NCBI GenBank assembly: GCA_048265185.1
Contig: JBLXBZ010000002.1
Location: forward strand, 372,001-436,000
From: JBLXBZ01 sp048265185
Lineage (GTDB): Bacteria > Pseudomonadota > Alphaproteobacteria > Rhizobiales > Stappiaceae
Reading direction: 5' to 3'
Length of the DNA stretch: 64,000 nucleotides
The notes under the pieces were generated by a model, which did not search any database, had not been told where the DNA came from, and saw only the letters and a program-made list of their open reading frames with translations. A program made the position numbers and the translations under genes. Every line of letters starts with the position of its first letter. Position 1 is the first letter of the stretch. Below, one piece after another: positions 17,188 to 26,288 of this stretch.

Positions 17188-18130
17188 CCGGCGTCCAACG
17201 ATATGATGTCCCGTTAGCTTCGAGAAACCCAAGCGCTGGGAACGGCATGTGATATCCAGTGACGGGAATGCGGTCGGTGGACGCCATGTCAAAGATGCGT
17301 TTGCGTGTGGCGGCGGCTTTTTCCTTGTCCATGTCATAGCGCACGTGCCAGTCAGGGCGCTGAATGGACATGACGAAGTGATTTGCCACATCAGCCCAGA
17401 TGAGCAGCTGTTTGCCTTCACTCTCGATATGATAGGACATATGCCCCGGCGTATGGCCGAAGGTGTTCAGGCCAGTGACGCCGGAGACCACCGTTCCTTC
17501 ATCGTCAATGAAAGACATCTTTTCCGCTAGCGGCGCGACCTTGGCGCGGAAGTTTTTCGCCCCGCCTTCCGTTGGGCCGCTTAGGCGTTCATCGGACGCC
17601 CAGAAGTCATATTCCGTCTGACCGGTGACGTATCGAGCGTTGGGAAAGCTTGGCGCGCCGCCACTCATCAAGCCGCCGATATGGTCGCCGTGCATGTGGG
17701 TGAGAACGACGACGTCAATTTGCTCGGGGGCGTATCCGGCCGCGCGCATTTGCTGTGTGAGCGTGCCATTGTCTCCGCCAAGGCCGGTGTCAAAAAGGAT
17801 GAGCTCATTTCCGGTGTTGACGATGACAGGGGTGAAGCCATTGACCATTTTGGTTTCCGGCAAGAAGTTGGCGGCGGCTAGTTCCGCAACCGCTTCCGCA
17901 GATTGATCCTGCCCGAAAATGGGGAATGGCCCATCCATTTCTCGAGCCATGTCGAGTAGGGTGGTGACTTCGAAATTTCCAAGTTTGAAGCGGCGAAAAT
18001 GCGCGCTGGCGGCGCCCTTCATGGGCGCGCTGGCTTTTGCCAAATCGCCTGTCAAAATGACGGGGGCGGCGAGCGCGGCTGCTCCGCCAGTCAAGGCGGC
18101 GCGGCGGGAAAGCATTATCTTACGCATCAA
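17165..18130 (-). CDS. Exported MBL-fold metallo-hydrolase
   Basis: This metallo-beta-lactamase-fold hydrolase carries a Tat signal: LSRRAALTGGAAALAAP followed by a cleavable stretch (residues 7-33). The zinc motif is HMHGDH (H145, H147, D149, H150), with further ligands in GHTPGHMSYH and a late VTGYHMPFPALG. It resembles the methyl-parathion hydrolase/quorum-lactonase-like MBL group, but the substrate cannot be named. It is monocistronic, about 95 bases downstream of moaB on the same strand, and its 3' end overlaps the convergent glycosyltransferase by 23 bases. Confidence 0.88.
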   Translation of the reverse strand: MMRKIMLSRRAALTGGAAALAAPVILTGDLAKASAPMKGAASAHFRRFKLGNFEVTTLLDMAREMDGPFPIFGQDQSAEAVAELAAANFLPETKMVNGFTPVIVNTGNELILFDTGLGGDNGTLTQQMRAAGYAPEQIDVVVLTHMHGDHIGGLMSGGAPSFPNARYVTGQTEYDFWASDERLSGPTEGGAKNFRAKVAPLAEKMSFIDDEGTVVSGVTGLNTFGHTPGHMSYHIESEGKQLLIWADVANHFVMSIQRPDWHVRYDMDKEKAAATRKRIFDMASTDRIPVTGYHMPFPALGFLEANGTSYRWTPVSYQLDL

Positions 18131-18224
18131 TAAACCCCTTCACCATTAAAACGACTTACAAAAAGATATGATATTTTACAAAAAAGAACACCCCTGTAAC
18201 GGAATCGTGATCTCGCCGGACGCC

Positions 18225-18782
18225 TCATAGGCCACGTAGTTTTGATCGTTTGAGATGTTCATCAAGCCGGGGCATGATCTCAATGAAGTTGCAAGGCATG
18301 TGCCGATAATCGAGTTGCCATTTCAAAATTTCGTCCCAAGCGTCTTTGCAGGCGCCGCTTGAGCCGGGGAGCGCGAAGATATAGGTGGCGTTGGCCACGC
18401 CGGCGGTGGCGCGTGATTGAATGGTGGAGGTGCCGATTTTTTCATAGGATACGGCGTGGAAGACATGGGAAAAACCATCCATGCGCTTTTCAAATAAAGG
18501 TTCAAGCGCTTCTGGCGTAACGTCGCGGCCGGTGAAGCCGGTTCCTCCGGTGGTGATGATCACGTCGATGTCGGGGTCGGCGATCCATTGCGCCGCCACG
18601 CCGCGGATCTGGCCAATATCGTCGCGGGTTATTTTTCTGTCCGACAGACGATGCCCCGCTTCTGTCAATCTATGGGCCAGCGTGTCGCCGGATCGATCGT
18701 CGGCAAGCGTGCGTGTGTCTGAAACAGTTAATATGGCTATGCGAACGGGGATAAAGGGGCGGGAGTCGTCAATTGGGGACAT
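18225..18782 (-). CDS. moaB: Molybdenum cofactor biosynthesis protein MoaB
   Basis: A MogA/MoaB-type molybdopterin adenylyltransferase fold, acting late in molybdenum cofactor synthesis. Diagnostic motifs are ILTVSDTRT (about 18-26), DDRSGDTLAHRLTEAGH, and TTGGTGFTGRDVTPEAL (about 81-97), plus an FALPGSSGACKDAW segment. At 185 residues it matches MoaB length. It is divergent from the ceramidase-like gene, with 75 bases between starts. Other moa genes are not in the window. Confidence 0.94.
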   Translation of the reverse strand: MSPIDDSRPFIPVRIAILTVSDTRTLADDRSGDTLAHRLTEAGHRLSDRKITRDDIGQIRGVAAQWIADPDIDVIITTGGTGFTGRDVTPEALEPLFEKRMDGFSHVFHAVSYEKIGTSTIQSRATAGVANATYIFALPGSSGACKDAWDEILKWQLDYRHMPCNFIEIMPRLDEHLKRSKLRGL

Positions 18783-18857
18783 TTGTTACTCCTGTTGGCT
18801 GACAAACAATGGCGTTTCTGGTCCTATCGCTTCAAACGAACGAATGAGGCTGCGGCG

Positions 18858-19538
18858 ATGAATTGGCGTCAACAGGTAGATTATTATTGCGAGCGGCTCC
18901 AGCCAAGCTTTTGGGCGGAGCCTGTAAACGCCCTAACCAACGCCCTGTTTCTCATGGCTGCCGTGGCGATCATATTGCGCATGAGAGCGTCGGGCCGGCG
19001 TGACCTTCCGGTGATGCTTTTGGCGTTCGTCGTGGCGATGACAGGCGTGGGGTCATTTTTGTTCCACACATTGGCGAATCGTTGGTCGTTGCTGGCGGAC
19101 GTCATTCCTATCGCAATATTTATTTATGGTTTTTTCTTTCTCGCCATGCGCCGGTTTTTGGAAATGTCCATTGTCGCGGCGGTGGCGGCGACGGTGGCTT
19201 TTGCGGGGGGGGCCTATTTGGCTGCGCCTATGTTGAGGCCGATCATAGGGTCTTCTGCAGGATATGTCCCTGCGCTTTTGGCGATTTTCGGAGTCGGCTT
19301 CGCCGCCATGCGGTCCAAATATGGCGTTCGCGGAGAGGAAACCGCGCGCAATCTGTTCATTGCGGGGAGCGTGTTTTTCGTTTCGCTGGGGTTTCGCACA
19401 TTGGACGCGCCCTTGTGCTCGATCCTGCCAATGGGCACGCATTTCATGTGGCATACGCTCAACGCGCTGACTTTATTTTTGCTTATGCGCGCGGCGATGC
19501 GCGCGGATTTCTTATCTTCACCATTCATTGATAAATAG
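18858..19538 (+). CDS. Ceramidase-like (CREST family) integral membrane protein
   Basis: This multi-pass membrane protein resembles alkaline ceramidases (PF05875) of the CREST hydrolase superfamily. The open frame reaches back to 18783, but similarity starts at ATG 18858 (MNWRQQVDYYCERL). It has the family N-terminal pattern FWAEPVNALTNALFL, the metal-site Ser and His in GVGSFLFHT (about 64-72), an Asp in ADVIPIAIF and two His in GTHFMWHTLNAL (about 197-208), with about seven hydrophobic segments. The substrate is not known; in bacteria these may act on lipids other than ceramide. Confidence 0.82.
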   Translation: MNWRQQVDYYCERLQPSFWAEPVNALTNALFLMAAVAIILRMRASGRRDLPVMLLAFVVAMTGVGSFLFHTLANRWSLLADVIPIAIFIYGFFFLAMRRFLEMSIVAAVAATVAFAGGAYLAAPMLRPIIGSSAGYVPALLAIFGVGFAAMRSKYGVRGEETARNLFIAGSVFFVSLGFRTLDAPLCSILPMGTHFMWHTLNALTLFLLMRAAMRADFLSSPFIDK

Positions 19539-19631
19539 ACATGACAAGTGCATATGAGCGATGGATTTTGAGTGCAAAACCGTTAGCATTTAGAAACGAA
19601 AAAACGATATTTTATCCTGTGCGAGGGCTTT

Positions 19632-21944
19632 ATGAGCGATACGAAACCGACAACCTCCGACCTCAATGAAGCGGCGTTATTTTATCATCGTCATCCCCGT
19701 CCGGGAAAGCTTGAGATTCAGGCGACGAAACCGCTGGGAAACCAGCGTGATTTGGCGCTGGCTTATTCTCCGGGGGTGGCGGCGCCTTGTCTTGAGATTG
19801 CGCAAAATCCCGACACGGTGGCGGACTACACGTCGCGGAGCAATCTTGTCGGCGTGATTTCTAATGGTACGGCGGTGCTCGGACTTGGCGCTATCGGCGC
19901 GTTGGCGTCAAAGCCGGTCATGGAGGGGAAGGCGGTTCTGTTCAAGAAATTCGCCGGCGTCGACGTGTTCGATATTGAAGTTGACGAATTGGATCCGGAG
20001 CGGTTTTGCAACACCGTGGCGGCGCTTGAACCCACGTTTGGCGGCATTAACCTGGAAGACATCAAGGCGCCTGAGTGCTTTATCGTTGAGCGCGAGCTGC
20101 GCAAGCGGATGAATATCCCGGTTTTTCACGATGATCAGCACGGAACGGCGATTATCGTCGCCGCTGCGGTCAAGAACGGCCTTGAGCTTGCCGGAAAGAA
20201 AATTGAAGAGGTGAAGATCGTCGCGTCGGGCGCTGGCGCGGCGGCGCTTGCGTGTCTGAACCTTCTTATTTCTCTTGGCGCCAAGCGTGAGAACATCTGG
20301 GTCAATGACATTGAAGGCCTTGTCTATGAGGGGCGAACAAGCCTGATGGACGAATGGAAGTCCGCTTTCGCCCAGAAAACTGAGTTACGCAGCCTTGGCG
20401 AAGTCATTCCCGGCGCGGATGTGTTTTTGGGCCTGTCGGCGGCCAATGTCCTGAAGCCGGAGATGGTGGCGGCGATGAACGACACGCCGCTGATTTTGGC
20501 GTTGGCGAATCCAAATCCAGAAATTATGCCCGAAGAAGCCTTGAAGGTGCGCTCGGACGTGATGATGTGCACCGGTCGTTCGGATTATCCGAATCAGGTC
20601 AATAATGTGCTCTGCTTCCCGTATATTTTCCGCGGCGCGTTGGACGTGGGCGCCACCACGATCAATGAAGAAATGAAATTGGCGGCGGTGAGAGCAATCG
20701 CCGAATTGGCGCGTGAGGAGCCTTCGGAGGTGGCGGCGCGGGCCTATGGCGGCGAATCGGGAACCTTTGGCCCCCATTATCTAATTCCCTCGCCCTTCGA
20801 TCAGCGGCTCATTTTGCGCATTGCGCCCGCCGTGGCGAAAGCCGCTATGGAAAGCGGCGTCGCCAAACGGCCGATTGAAGACTTTGAAGCTTATCAGGAT
20901 AGGCTGAATAGATTTGTGTTCCGTTCTGGCTTGATCATGAAGCCGGTGATCGCGGCGGCGCGCGGCGCGCAGAAATCCGTTGTTTACGCCGACGGCGAGG
21001 ATGAACGGATTTTGCGCGCGGCGCAGGTGCTGGTGGAAGATAAGCTTGTTCGTCCAATTTTGATCGGCCGCCCGGCCGTGATCGAGGCCCGTTGCGAGCG
21101 TTTCGGTTTGAAGCTGAAGCTGGGGAAGGATGTGGAATGCATCAACCCGGAAGACGATCCGAGATACCGCGAGTATGTGGACACCTTGCTGGAATGCGTT
21201 GGCCGCAAGGGCGTGACGCCGGAGGGCGCGCGCACGATGGTTCGCACCAACACCACGGTGATTGGCGCACTGGCCGTGCGCAGAGGGGAGGCGGATGCGC
21301 TGATCTGCGGCCTTGAGGGCCGGTTCTCCAAGCATTTGCGCGATGTTCGCAACATTATCGGTCTGGCTCCGGGAACCAAGGACTTTTCGGCCTTGTCGTT
21401 GCTGATCAATTCTGCGGGGGCTTATTTCCTCACGGACACATATGTGACGGTGGATCCGACGGCGCGTGAAATCGCGGAAACCGTACGTCTGGCCGCCGAT
21501 GAAATTCGCCGCTTTGGCATTACGCCTTCCGCCGCCCTTCTCTCCGCGTCAAACTTCGGATCGCGGGATATGCCTTCCGGCGACAAGATGCGCGAAGCGC
21601 TGGAAATGATCTGGGCGAGCTGCCCAGGCTTGGAAGTTGACGGTGAAATGCACGGCGACGCGGCGCTTTCCAGGTTGATGCGGGACCGGGTTATGCCGAA
21701 TTCGAAGCTTTCGGGCGACGCAAATCTTCTGGTGTTTCCTTCGCTTGACGCCGCCAATATCGCGCTGAATTTGATCAAGGTCGTGAGCGACGCCCTGCAT
21801 GTGGGGCCAATCCTGCTCGGCACGGCTCAGCCGGCGCATATTCTCACGCCTTCCGTTACGTCGCGTGGCGTGGTGAACATGTCCGCTTTCGCCGCCGTGG
21901 AGGCGATGACGAAAAACGATGAGGTTGCCGCAAGCGCGTCATAA
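19632..21944 (+). CDS. maeB: NADP-dependent malic enzyme with phosphotransacetylase-like domain
   Basis: The enzyme decarboxylates malate oxidatively to pyruvate, supplying NADPH. It is the long MaeB type: an N-terminal malic domain (about 15-160, with FHDDQHGTAI), an NAD(P)-binding domain (about 165-400, VKIVASGAGAAALACL), and a C-terminal Pta-like domain (about 430-765) that regulates activity and lacks demonstrated transacetylase function in this family. Length 770 is normal. GAGGG lies just upstream of ATG 19632. It shares a bidirectional terminator with ETF-QO. Confidence 0.96.
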   Translation: MSDTKPTTSDLNEAALFYHRHPRPGKLEIQATKPLGNQRDLALAYSPGVAAPCLEIAQNPDTVADYTSRSNLVGVISNGTAVLGLGAIGALASKPVMEGKAVLFKKFAGVDVFDIEVDELDPERFCNTVAALEPTFGGINLEDIKAPECFIVERELRKRMNIPVFHDDQHGTAIIVAAAVKNGLELAGKKIEEVKIVASGAGAAALACLNLLISLGAKRENIWVNDIEGLVYEGRTSLMDEWKSAFAQKTELRSLGEVIPGADVFLGLSAANVLKPEMVAAMNDTPLILALANPNPEIMPEEALKVRSDVMMCTGRSDYPNQVNNVLCFPYIFRGALDVGATTINEEMKLAAVRAIAELAREEPSEVAARAYGGESGTFGPHYLIPSPFDQRLILRIAPAVAKAAMESGVAKRPIEDFEAYQDRLNRFVFRSGLIMKPVIAAARGAQKSVVYADGEDERILRAAQVLVEDKLVRPILIGRPAVIEARCERFGLKLKLGKDVECINPEDDPRYREYVDTLLECVGRKGVTPEGARTMVRTNTTVIGALAVRRGEADALICGLEGRFSKHLRDVRNIIGLAPGTKDFSALSLLINSAGAYFLTDTYVTVDPTAREIAETVRLAADEIRRFGITPSAALLSASNFGSRDMPSGDKMREALEMIWASCPGLEVDGEMHGDAALSRLMRDRVMPNSKLSGDANLLVFPSLDAANIALNLIKVVSDALHVGPILLGTAQPAHILTPSVTSRGVVNMSAFAAVEAMTKNDEVAASAS

Positions 21945-21976
21945 TGGACGCTTACCGCGTTTGAGAGTTTCATGCA

Positions 21977-22006
21977 AAAGGCGCTGTTTTAACAAACAGC
22001 GCCTTT
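21977..22006. terminator. Bidirectional terminator between maeB and ETF-QO
   Basis: A perfect 13-bp stem, AAAGGCGCTGTTT (21977-21989) and AAACAGCGCCTTT (21994-22006), has a TAAC loop. It is T-rich downstream on the plus strand and A-rich upstream for the minus strand, and sits between two convergent stops. Confidence 0.85.
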
Positions 22007-22059
22007 ATTTGTTTATCGGCATTCGCCCTGCGCGTCGTTATCGCCTTGCGGCTCAACGC

Positions 22060-23739
22060 TTACATGTTGGGATAATTCGGCCCGCCTGCGCCTTCCGGCG
22101 TGGTCCAAGTGATGTTGTTGTTCGGGTCCTTGATGTCGCAGGTTTTGCAATGGACGCAATTCTGGGCGTTGATCTGGAAGCGCGGCGCGTCTTCTCCTTC
22201 TTCGATCCACTCATAAACGCCGGCTGGGCAGTAACGGTTCGACGGGCCGGCGTAGACGTCGTGTTCGGAGTTTTTCTGGAGAGCCATGTCCTTGACCTTG
22301 AGGTGGATCGGTTGATCTTCCTCATGGTTGGTGTTGGACAGAAAGACGGAAGAAAGCTTGTCGAAGGACACGACGCCATCGGGTTTGGGATAGGCGATGG
22401 GTTTGCAGTCCTTGGCGGGCTTTAGGCTTTGGGCGTCGGTTTTGCCGTGTTTGAGCGTTCCGAAAAAAGAAAAGCCGAACAGCTCGTTGGTCCACATGTC
22501 GAGACCGCCGAGAGCTATGCCGACAATTGCGCCGAATTTCGACCACAAGGGTTTGACGTTGCGAACCCGTTTGAGGTCCGCGCCAATTTCGCTCGCCCGC
22601 AATGCATCGTCAAAATTGGTCAGCTCCGCATTGTCGCGTCCTTGCGCCAGCGCGCGCATGACTTCTTCCGCCGCCAACATTCCCGACAGCATGGCGTTGT
22701 GGGAGCCTTTGATGCGTGGCACATTGACGAGGCCGGCGGAGCATCCAATCAATAATCCGCCGGGGAAGGAAAGCTTGGGAACCGATTGCCAGCCGCCTTC
22801 GGTGATGGCGCGTGCGCCGTAGGAAATGCGTTTGCCGCCTTCAAAAGTTTCGCGAATGGCGGGGTGCGTCTTGAACCGCTGGAACTCTTCGAAAGGCGAC
22901 AGATAGGGGTTTTCATAATTGAGGTGGACGACGAAGCCGACAGCCACCTGATTGTCTTCTAAATGATAGAGAAAAGATCCACCGCCAGTCTTGCCGCCCA
23001 GAGGCCACCCGAAGGAATGCTGGACAAGGCCCGGGCGGTGTTGTTCCGGAGCGACTTGCCAGAGTTCCTTGACGCCGATGCCGAACTTGGGAACGTCGCT
23101 GTCGCGATCCAAGGCGAATTTTGCGATCAGCTCCTTGGCGAGAGAGCCGCGCACGCCTTCGCCGATGAGAACATATTTGCCGCGCAGCTCCATTCCACGC
23201 GTGTAGCTGGAGTTCGGCGCGCCGTCGCGCCCCACGCCCATGTCGCCGGTGGCTACGCCAACGACTTTTCCCTCATCGTCATAAAGAACTTCGGCGGCGG
23301 CGAAGCCGGGATAAATCTCCACGCCGAGCGCTTCGGCTTTCTCCGCCATCCAACGACAGACATTGCCGAGAGAGACAATGTAGTTGCCATGGTTGTTCAT
23401 CAGTTTCGGCATGATGAAATTGGGTAGGCGCATGGAACCCGCCGGCCCCAGAACCAGAAAGTGATCGGCGGTCACGGGGGTTTTCATTGGCGTGTCGGCT
23501 TCGTTGCGCCATTCTGGCAGCAATTTGTCCAGTCCGATCGGATCCAGAACCGCGCCAGAGAGAATATGCGCGCCGACTTCGGAGCCTTTTTCCAGAACGA
23601 CGACGGAGAGCTCTTCGCCTTTGTCATTGGCGATTTGTTTCAACCTGATCGCTGCGGACAGCCCGGCGGGGCCGGCTCCCACGATCACCACGTCGAAATC
23701 CATGCTCTCCCGTTCGGGCAGCGCGTCCGTATCAACCAT
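22060..23739 (-). CDS. Electron transfer flavoprotein-ubiquinone oxidoreductase
   Basis: ETF-QO passes electrons from ETF (fatty acid and amino acid oxidation) to ubiquinone at the inner membrane. It has an N-terminal FAD fold (DFDVVIVGAGPAGLSAAI, near residues 14-31), the quinone-binding region, and a C-terminal [4Fe-4S] ferredoxin-like domain with CVHCKTCDIKDP. GGAGGGAG (23746-23753) is 6 bases before ATG 23739, so the longer frame to 23778 is rejected. The product is 559 residues, normal for the family. ETF subunits are not in the window. Confidence 0.96.
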   Translation of the reverse strand: MVDTDALPERESMDFDVVIVGAGPAGLSAAIRLKQIANDKGEELSVVVLEKGSEVGAHILSGAVLDPIGLDKLLPEWRNEADTPMKTPVTADHFLVLGPAGSMRLPNFIMPKLMNNHGNYIVSLGNVCRWMAEKAEALGVEIYPGFAAAEVLYDDEGKVVGVATGDMGVGRDGAPNSSYTRGMELRGKYVLIGEGVRGSLAKELIAKFALDRDSDVPKFGIGVKELWQVAPEQHRPGLVQHSFGWPLGGKTGGGSFLYHLEDNQVAVGFVVHLNYENPYLSPFEEFQRFKTHPAIRETFEGGKRISYGARAITEGGWQSVPKLSFPGGLLIGCSAGLVNVPRIKGSHNAMLSGMLAAEEVMRALAQGRDNAELTNFDDALRASEIGADLKRVRNVKPLWSKFGAIVGIALGGLDMWTNELFGFSFFGTLKHGKTDAQSLKPAKDCKPIAYPKPDGVVSFDKLSSVFLSNTNHEEDQPIHLKVKDMALQKNSEHDVYAGPSNRYCPAGVYEWIEEGEDAPRFQINAQNCVHCKTCDIKDPNNNITWTTPEGAGGPNYPNM

Positions 23740-24015
23740 AATATTCTCCCTCCATGAGCCGCACGTCGGCCCACGCATTTTAAATTCATCGGCGGCGCGT
23801 GTTGACGCTCTCCCGCCAGTTTAGTCGCTTACCTTCTGTTTTAGAGCAGCAAGGAGGCGCTCGCAATGCATTGCTTGGATTCTCGTTGAATGTTCCGTTG
23901 ACGTAAAGGTTATATTGTGGCGCGCGTGTGATTGGCCCGCCAGCGGATAACGCGTATGAACCATTGCATCCGCTCGCGCCTTGGGTCACAAAAGGGCATG
24001 AACGACGGTGAGCCA

Positions 24016-24945
24016 ATGGATCAGAAAAGTTCGCGCGGCCTGTCAGCCATAGACGGCTTTGACGCGCGCGCGCTTGAATCGATTTTGGAGTTTTATCTCT
24101 CTGCCGGGGTTACCGACGGCGTCGAAGACGCCCCGGTTAATGCATTTGAGCTGTCCGAATCTCTTGCCCATGCGCGTGGACGGCAAAGCTCTCAGCTTCA
24201 GAACGCCGAGGTTGGACGAAGGGACGAGCCCGTTCAAAAGGGGCGAACGCCGGCGGATGTTTTGGCGGCGGCGAAAGCGGTGGAGGCGCCGCCTGCGGCG
24301 GCGCGGGCTAAGGCGTCTGCGGCCGCGATTCCGGGCGAGGAGGCGGTGATGGCTGCGCGCAGCGCCGCGCGCGCCGCTCAAACGCTTGAAGAGTTGCATG
24401 AAGCCTTATCCCGATTTGAAGGCTGCAATTTGCGTCTCACCGCCAGAAATCTGGTTTTTTCCGCAGGTTCCTCACAAGCGAGGCTGATGTTGATCGGCGA
24501 TGCGCCGGGGCGCGAAGAGGACAATCAAGGCGCGCCTTTCGTTGGACCTTCTGGGGTGCTTTTACAGCGAATGCTCGCGGCTATCGGCGTTGATAAATCC
24601 AGCTGTTATGTGGCTAATGTCGTCCCATGGCGGCCGCCGGGCGATCGCACCCCCAGCCCGCAGGAGAATGAGATTTGCAAGCCGTTCCTTGAGCGCCAGA
24701 TTGAGCTGGTCGGTCCTGAAGTCATTGCTTTTCTCGGCGGGGCGCCGGCAAGGGTGTTGACCGGCGTTCAGGACGGCGTCATGCGCATTCGCGGCAAATG
24801 GATAAGTTATGCGGTTGGTGGACGCAAGGTGAAGGCGATTACGACTTTGCATCCGGATTACCTATTGCGAAATCCAGAGCAAAAGCGTCTTGCCTGGACT
24901 GACCTGAGACTTATTTCGAAAGAATTGGCCTCACCCTCGGCGTAA
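24016..24945 (+). CDS. Uracil-DNA glycosylase, family 4-like
   Basis: This enzyme removes uracil from DNA. The catalytic domain is in the C-terminal 200 residues: GDAPGREEDNQGAPFVGPSG (motif A and the uracil pocket) and HPDYLLRNP (His motif). The N-terminal 110 residues are Ala/Arg-rich and unrelated. The usual four iron-sulfur cysteines of family 4 are incomplete: FEGCNL keeps one, VVPWRPPGDR has Trp where KCRPP is typical, and ENEICKPFL keeps one. The start ATG 24016 has GGTGAG at 24006-24011; ATG 23998 is an alternative. It is divergent from ETF-QO. Confidence 0.88.
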   Translation: MDQKSSRGLSAIDGFDARALESILEFYLSAGVTDGVEDAPVNAFELSESLAHARGRQSSQLQNAEVGRRDEPVQKGRTPADVLAAAKAVEAPPAAARAKASAAAIPGEEAVMAARSAARAAQTLEELHEALSRFEGCNLRLTARNLVFSAGSSQARLMLIGDAPGREEDNQGAPFVGPSGVLLQRMLAAIGVDKSSCYVANVVPWRPPGDRTPSPQENEICKPFLERQIELVGPEVIAFLGGAPARVLTGVQDGVMRIRGKWISYAVGGRKVKAITTLHPDYLLRNPEQKRLAWTDLRLISKELASPSA

Positions 24946-25040
24946 GATCGTTTTTCATGAAGCTTTTCTGGCGCTTGCCGCTTTAAAGCCGGTTGGCGCG
25001 ACTTATATCGAGTTATGAACGTATTCATTTGGAGAATGAG

Positions 25041-25895
25041 ATGCTCGACGCCATTCGGAAACGCCTTCCGGGAAAATTTGGAAAAAAGAAAATAGAAATT
25101 CCGGTGGTTCGCATGAGCGGCGTCATTGAAGCGTCGCCGCGGTTCAATAACGGGATCTCTCTTTCGCTGGTGGGAAAGCCGCTTGAAAAAGCCTTCAAAA
25201 TGAAAGACGCGCCGGCGGTGGCGATCATTATCAATTCTCCGGGCGGTTCGCCTGTGCAATCGCGTTTGGTGTATTTGCGTATTCGGGCGTTGGCTGAAGA
25301 GCATAAAAAGCCGGTGCTTGTGTTTGTCGAGGACGTAGCTGCCTCCGGGGGGTACATGATCGCCATCGCCGGTGATGAAATCTTTGTGGATCCGTCTTCG
25401 ATCGTTGGCTCCATCGGGGTGGTTTCAGCCGGATTTGGTTTCACGCAACTTATTGAAAAAATTGGCGTTGATCGCCGCGTTTATACGGCGGGCGAAAAGA
25501 AGGTCACGTTGGACCCCTTTGGGCCGGAAAATGAGATGGATGTGGCGCATTTGCGTGCGCAACTTGAAGACGTCCATGAAGTTTTTATCGATATGGTCAA
25601 AGAACGCCGGGGAGATGTGCTCAATTCTGACGAGGATTTGTTCTCCGGAATGTTCTGGACGGGAAAAACCGCCCGCGATTTCGGTCTCGTAGACGCTGTT
25701 GGCGATGTGCGTTCCGTGGTGAAACAGCGTTTTGGGAAAGACGCGGAGCTGAAATTCGTCACTGCGCCGTCGTCTTTTCTGGCGCGCCGTCTTGGCATGC
25801 GCTCCGGGCAGGCTTTGGCCTCTGATCGGGGGTTGGCCGGAGACGTGGTGGCCGAGTTGGATGCTCGCGCGCTTTGGTCGCGTTTTGGCTTATGA
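25041..25895 (+). CDS. S49-family peptidase (SppA/SohB-like)
   Basis: A serine protease of the signal-peptide-peptidase A group, probably acting on membrane or signal peptides. The start ATG 25041 has GGAG 6 bases upstream. The Ser/Lys dyad is visible: Ser102 in AASGGYM and Lys153 or 154 in YTAGEKKVTLDPFGP. The oxyanion region NSPGGSPVQS is at 65-74. It lacks the hydrophobic N-terminal anchor of E. coli SohB, as in the short alphaproteobacterial members. It is followed 67 bases later by a small membrane protein gene. Confidence 0.92.
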   Translation: MLDAIRKRLPGKFGKKKIEIPVVRMSGVIEASPRFNNGISLSLVGKPLEKAFKMKDAPAVAIIINSPGGSPVQSRLVYLRIRALAEEHKKPVLVFVEDVAASGGYMIAIAGDEIFVDPSSIVGSIGVVSAGFGFTQLIEKIGVDRRVYTAGEKKVTLDPFGPENEMDVAHLRAQLEDVHEVFIDMVKERRGDVLNSDEDLFSGMFWTGKTARDFGLVDAVGDVRSVVKQRFGKDAELKFVTAPSSFLARRLGMRSGQALASDRGLAGDVVAELDARALWSRFGL

Positions 25896-25962
25896 CTTTT
25901 TCTCGCCAAAAATAACTGTGATTCTCTTTAAGTGAACACGACATGCAGTGAAAGGAAGGAAA

Positions 25963-26145
25963 ATGCCTCAATTGCTCGGATTTGCTATTTTGGCCGTTGG
26001 CGGGTTGATTTTGATGCGGGCCATGCGCGCGCAAATGGACCGGGTTGAAAAGCATTTGTCTCGCGCCGCCAACCCCGCGCGCAAAGCTGAAGCGCGGCAA
26101 TCGCTTGAACGTGATCCGGTTACGGGGCGCTATCGTCCGAAATGA
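25963..26145 (+). CDS. Small single-pass membrane protein
   Basis: A 60-residue protein starts at ATG 25963, 3 bases after AAAGGAAGG (25951-25959). One hydrophobic segment (residues 3-18, QLLGFAILAVGGLILM) is followed by a basic, helical tail ending in DPVTGRYRP. I recall similar small proteins beside glyQ in Rhizobiales, but no function is known. Confidence 0.75.
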   Translation: MPQLLGFAILAVGGLILMRAMRAQMDRVEKHLSRAANPARKAEARQSLERDPVTGRYRPK

Positions 26146-26288
26146 TTTTACAGTGATCTTTAATGTTGGAGCGCTCGGATCGGCTTGACCTTGGCGGGGG
26201 ATAATGGCAGGTGTCTTTGCGCCGGATTCCGGCAATGCTCCGCCATGTCTCATTTGCCCTGAACAATGGGCGACAATAGGATTTGCAA

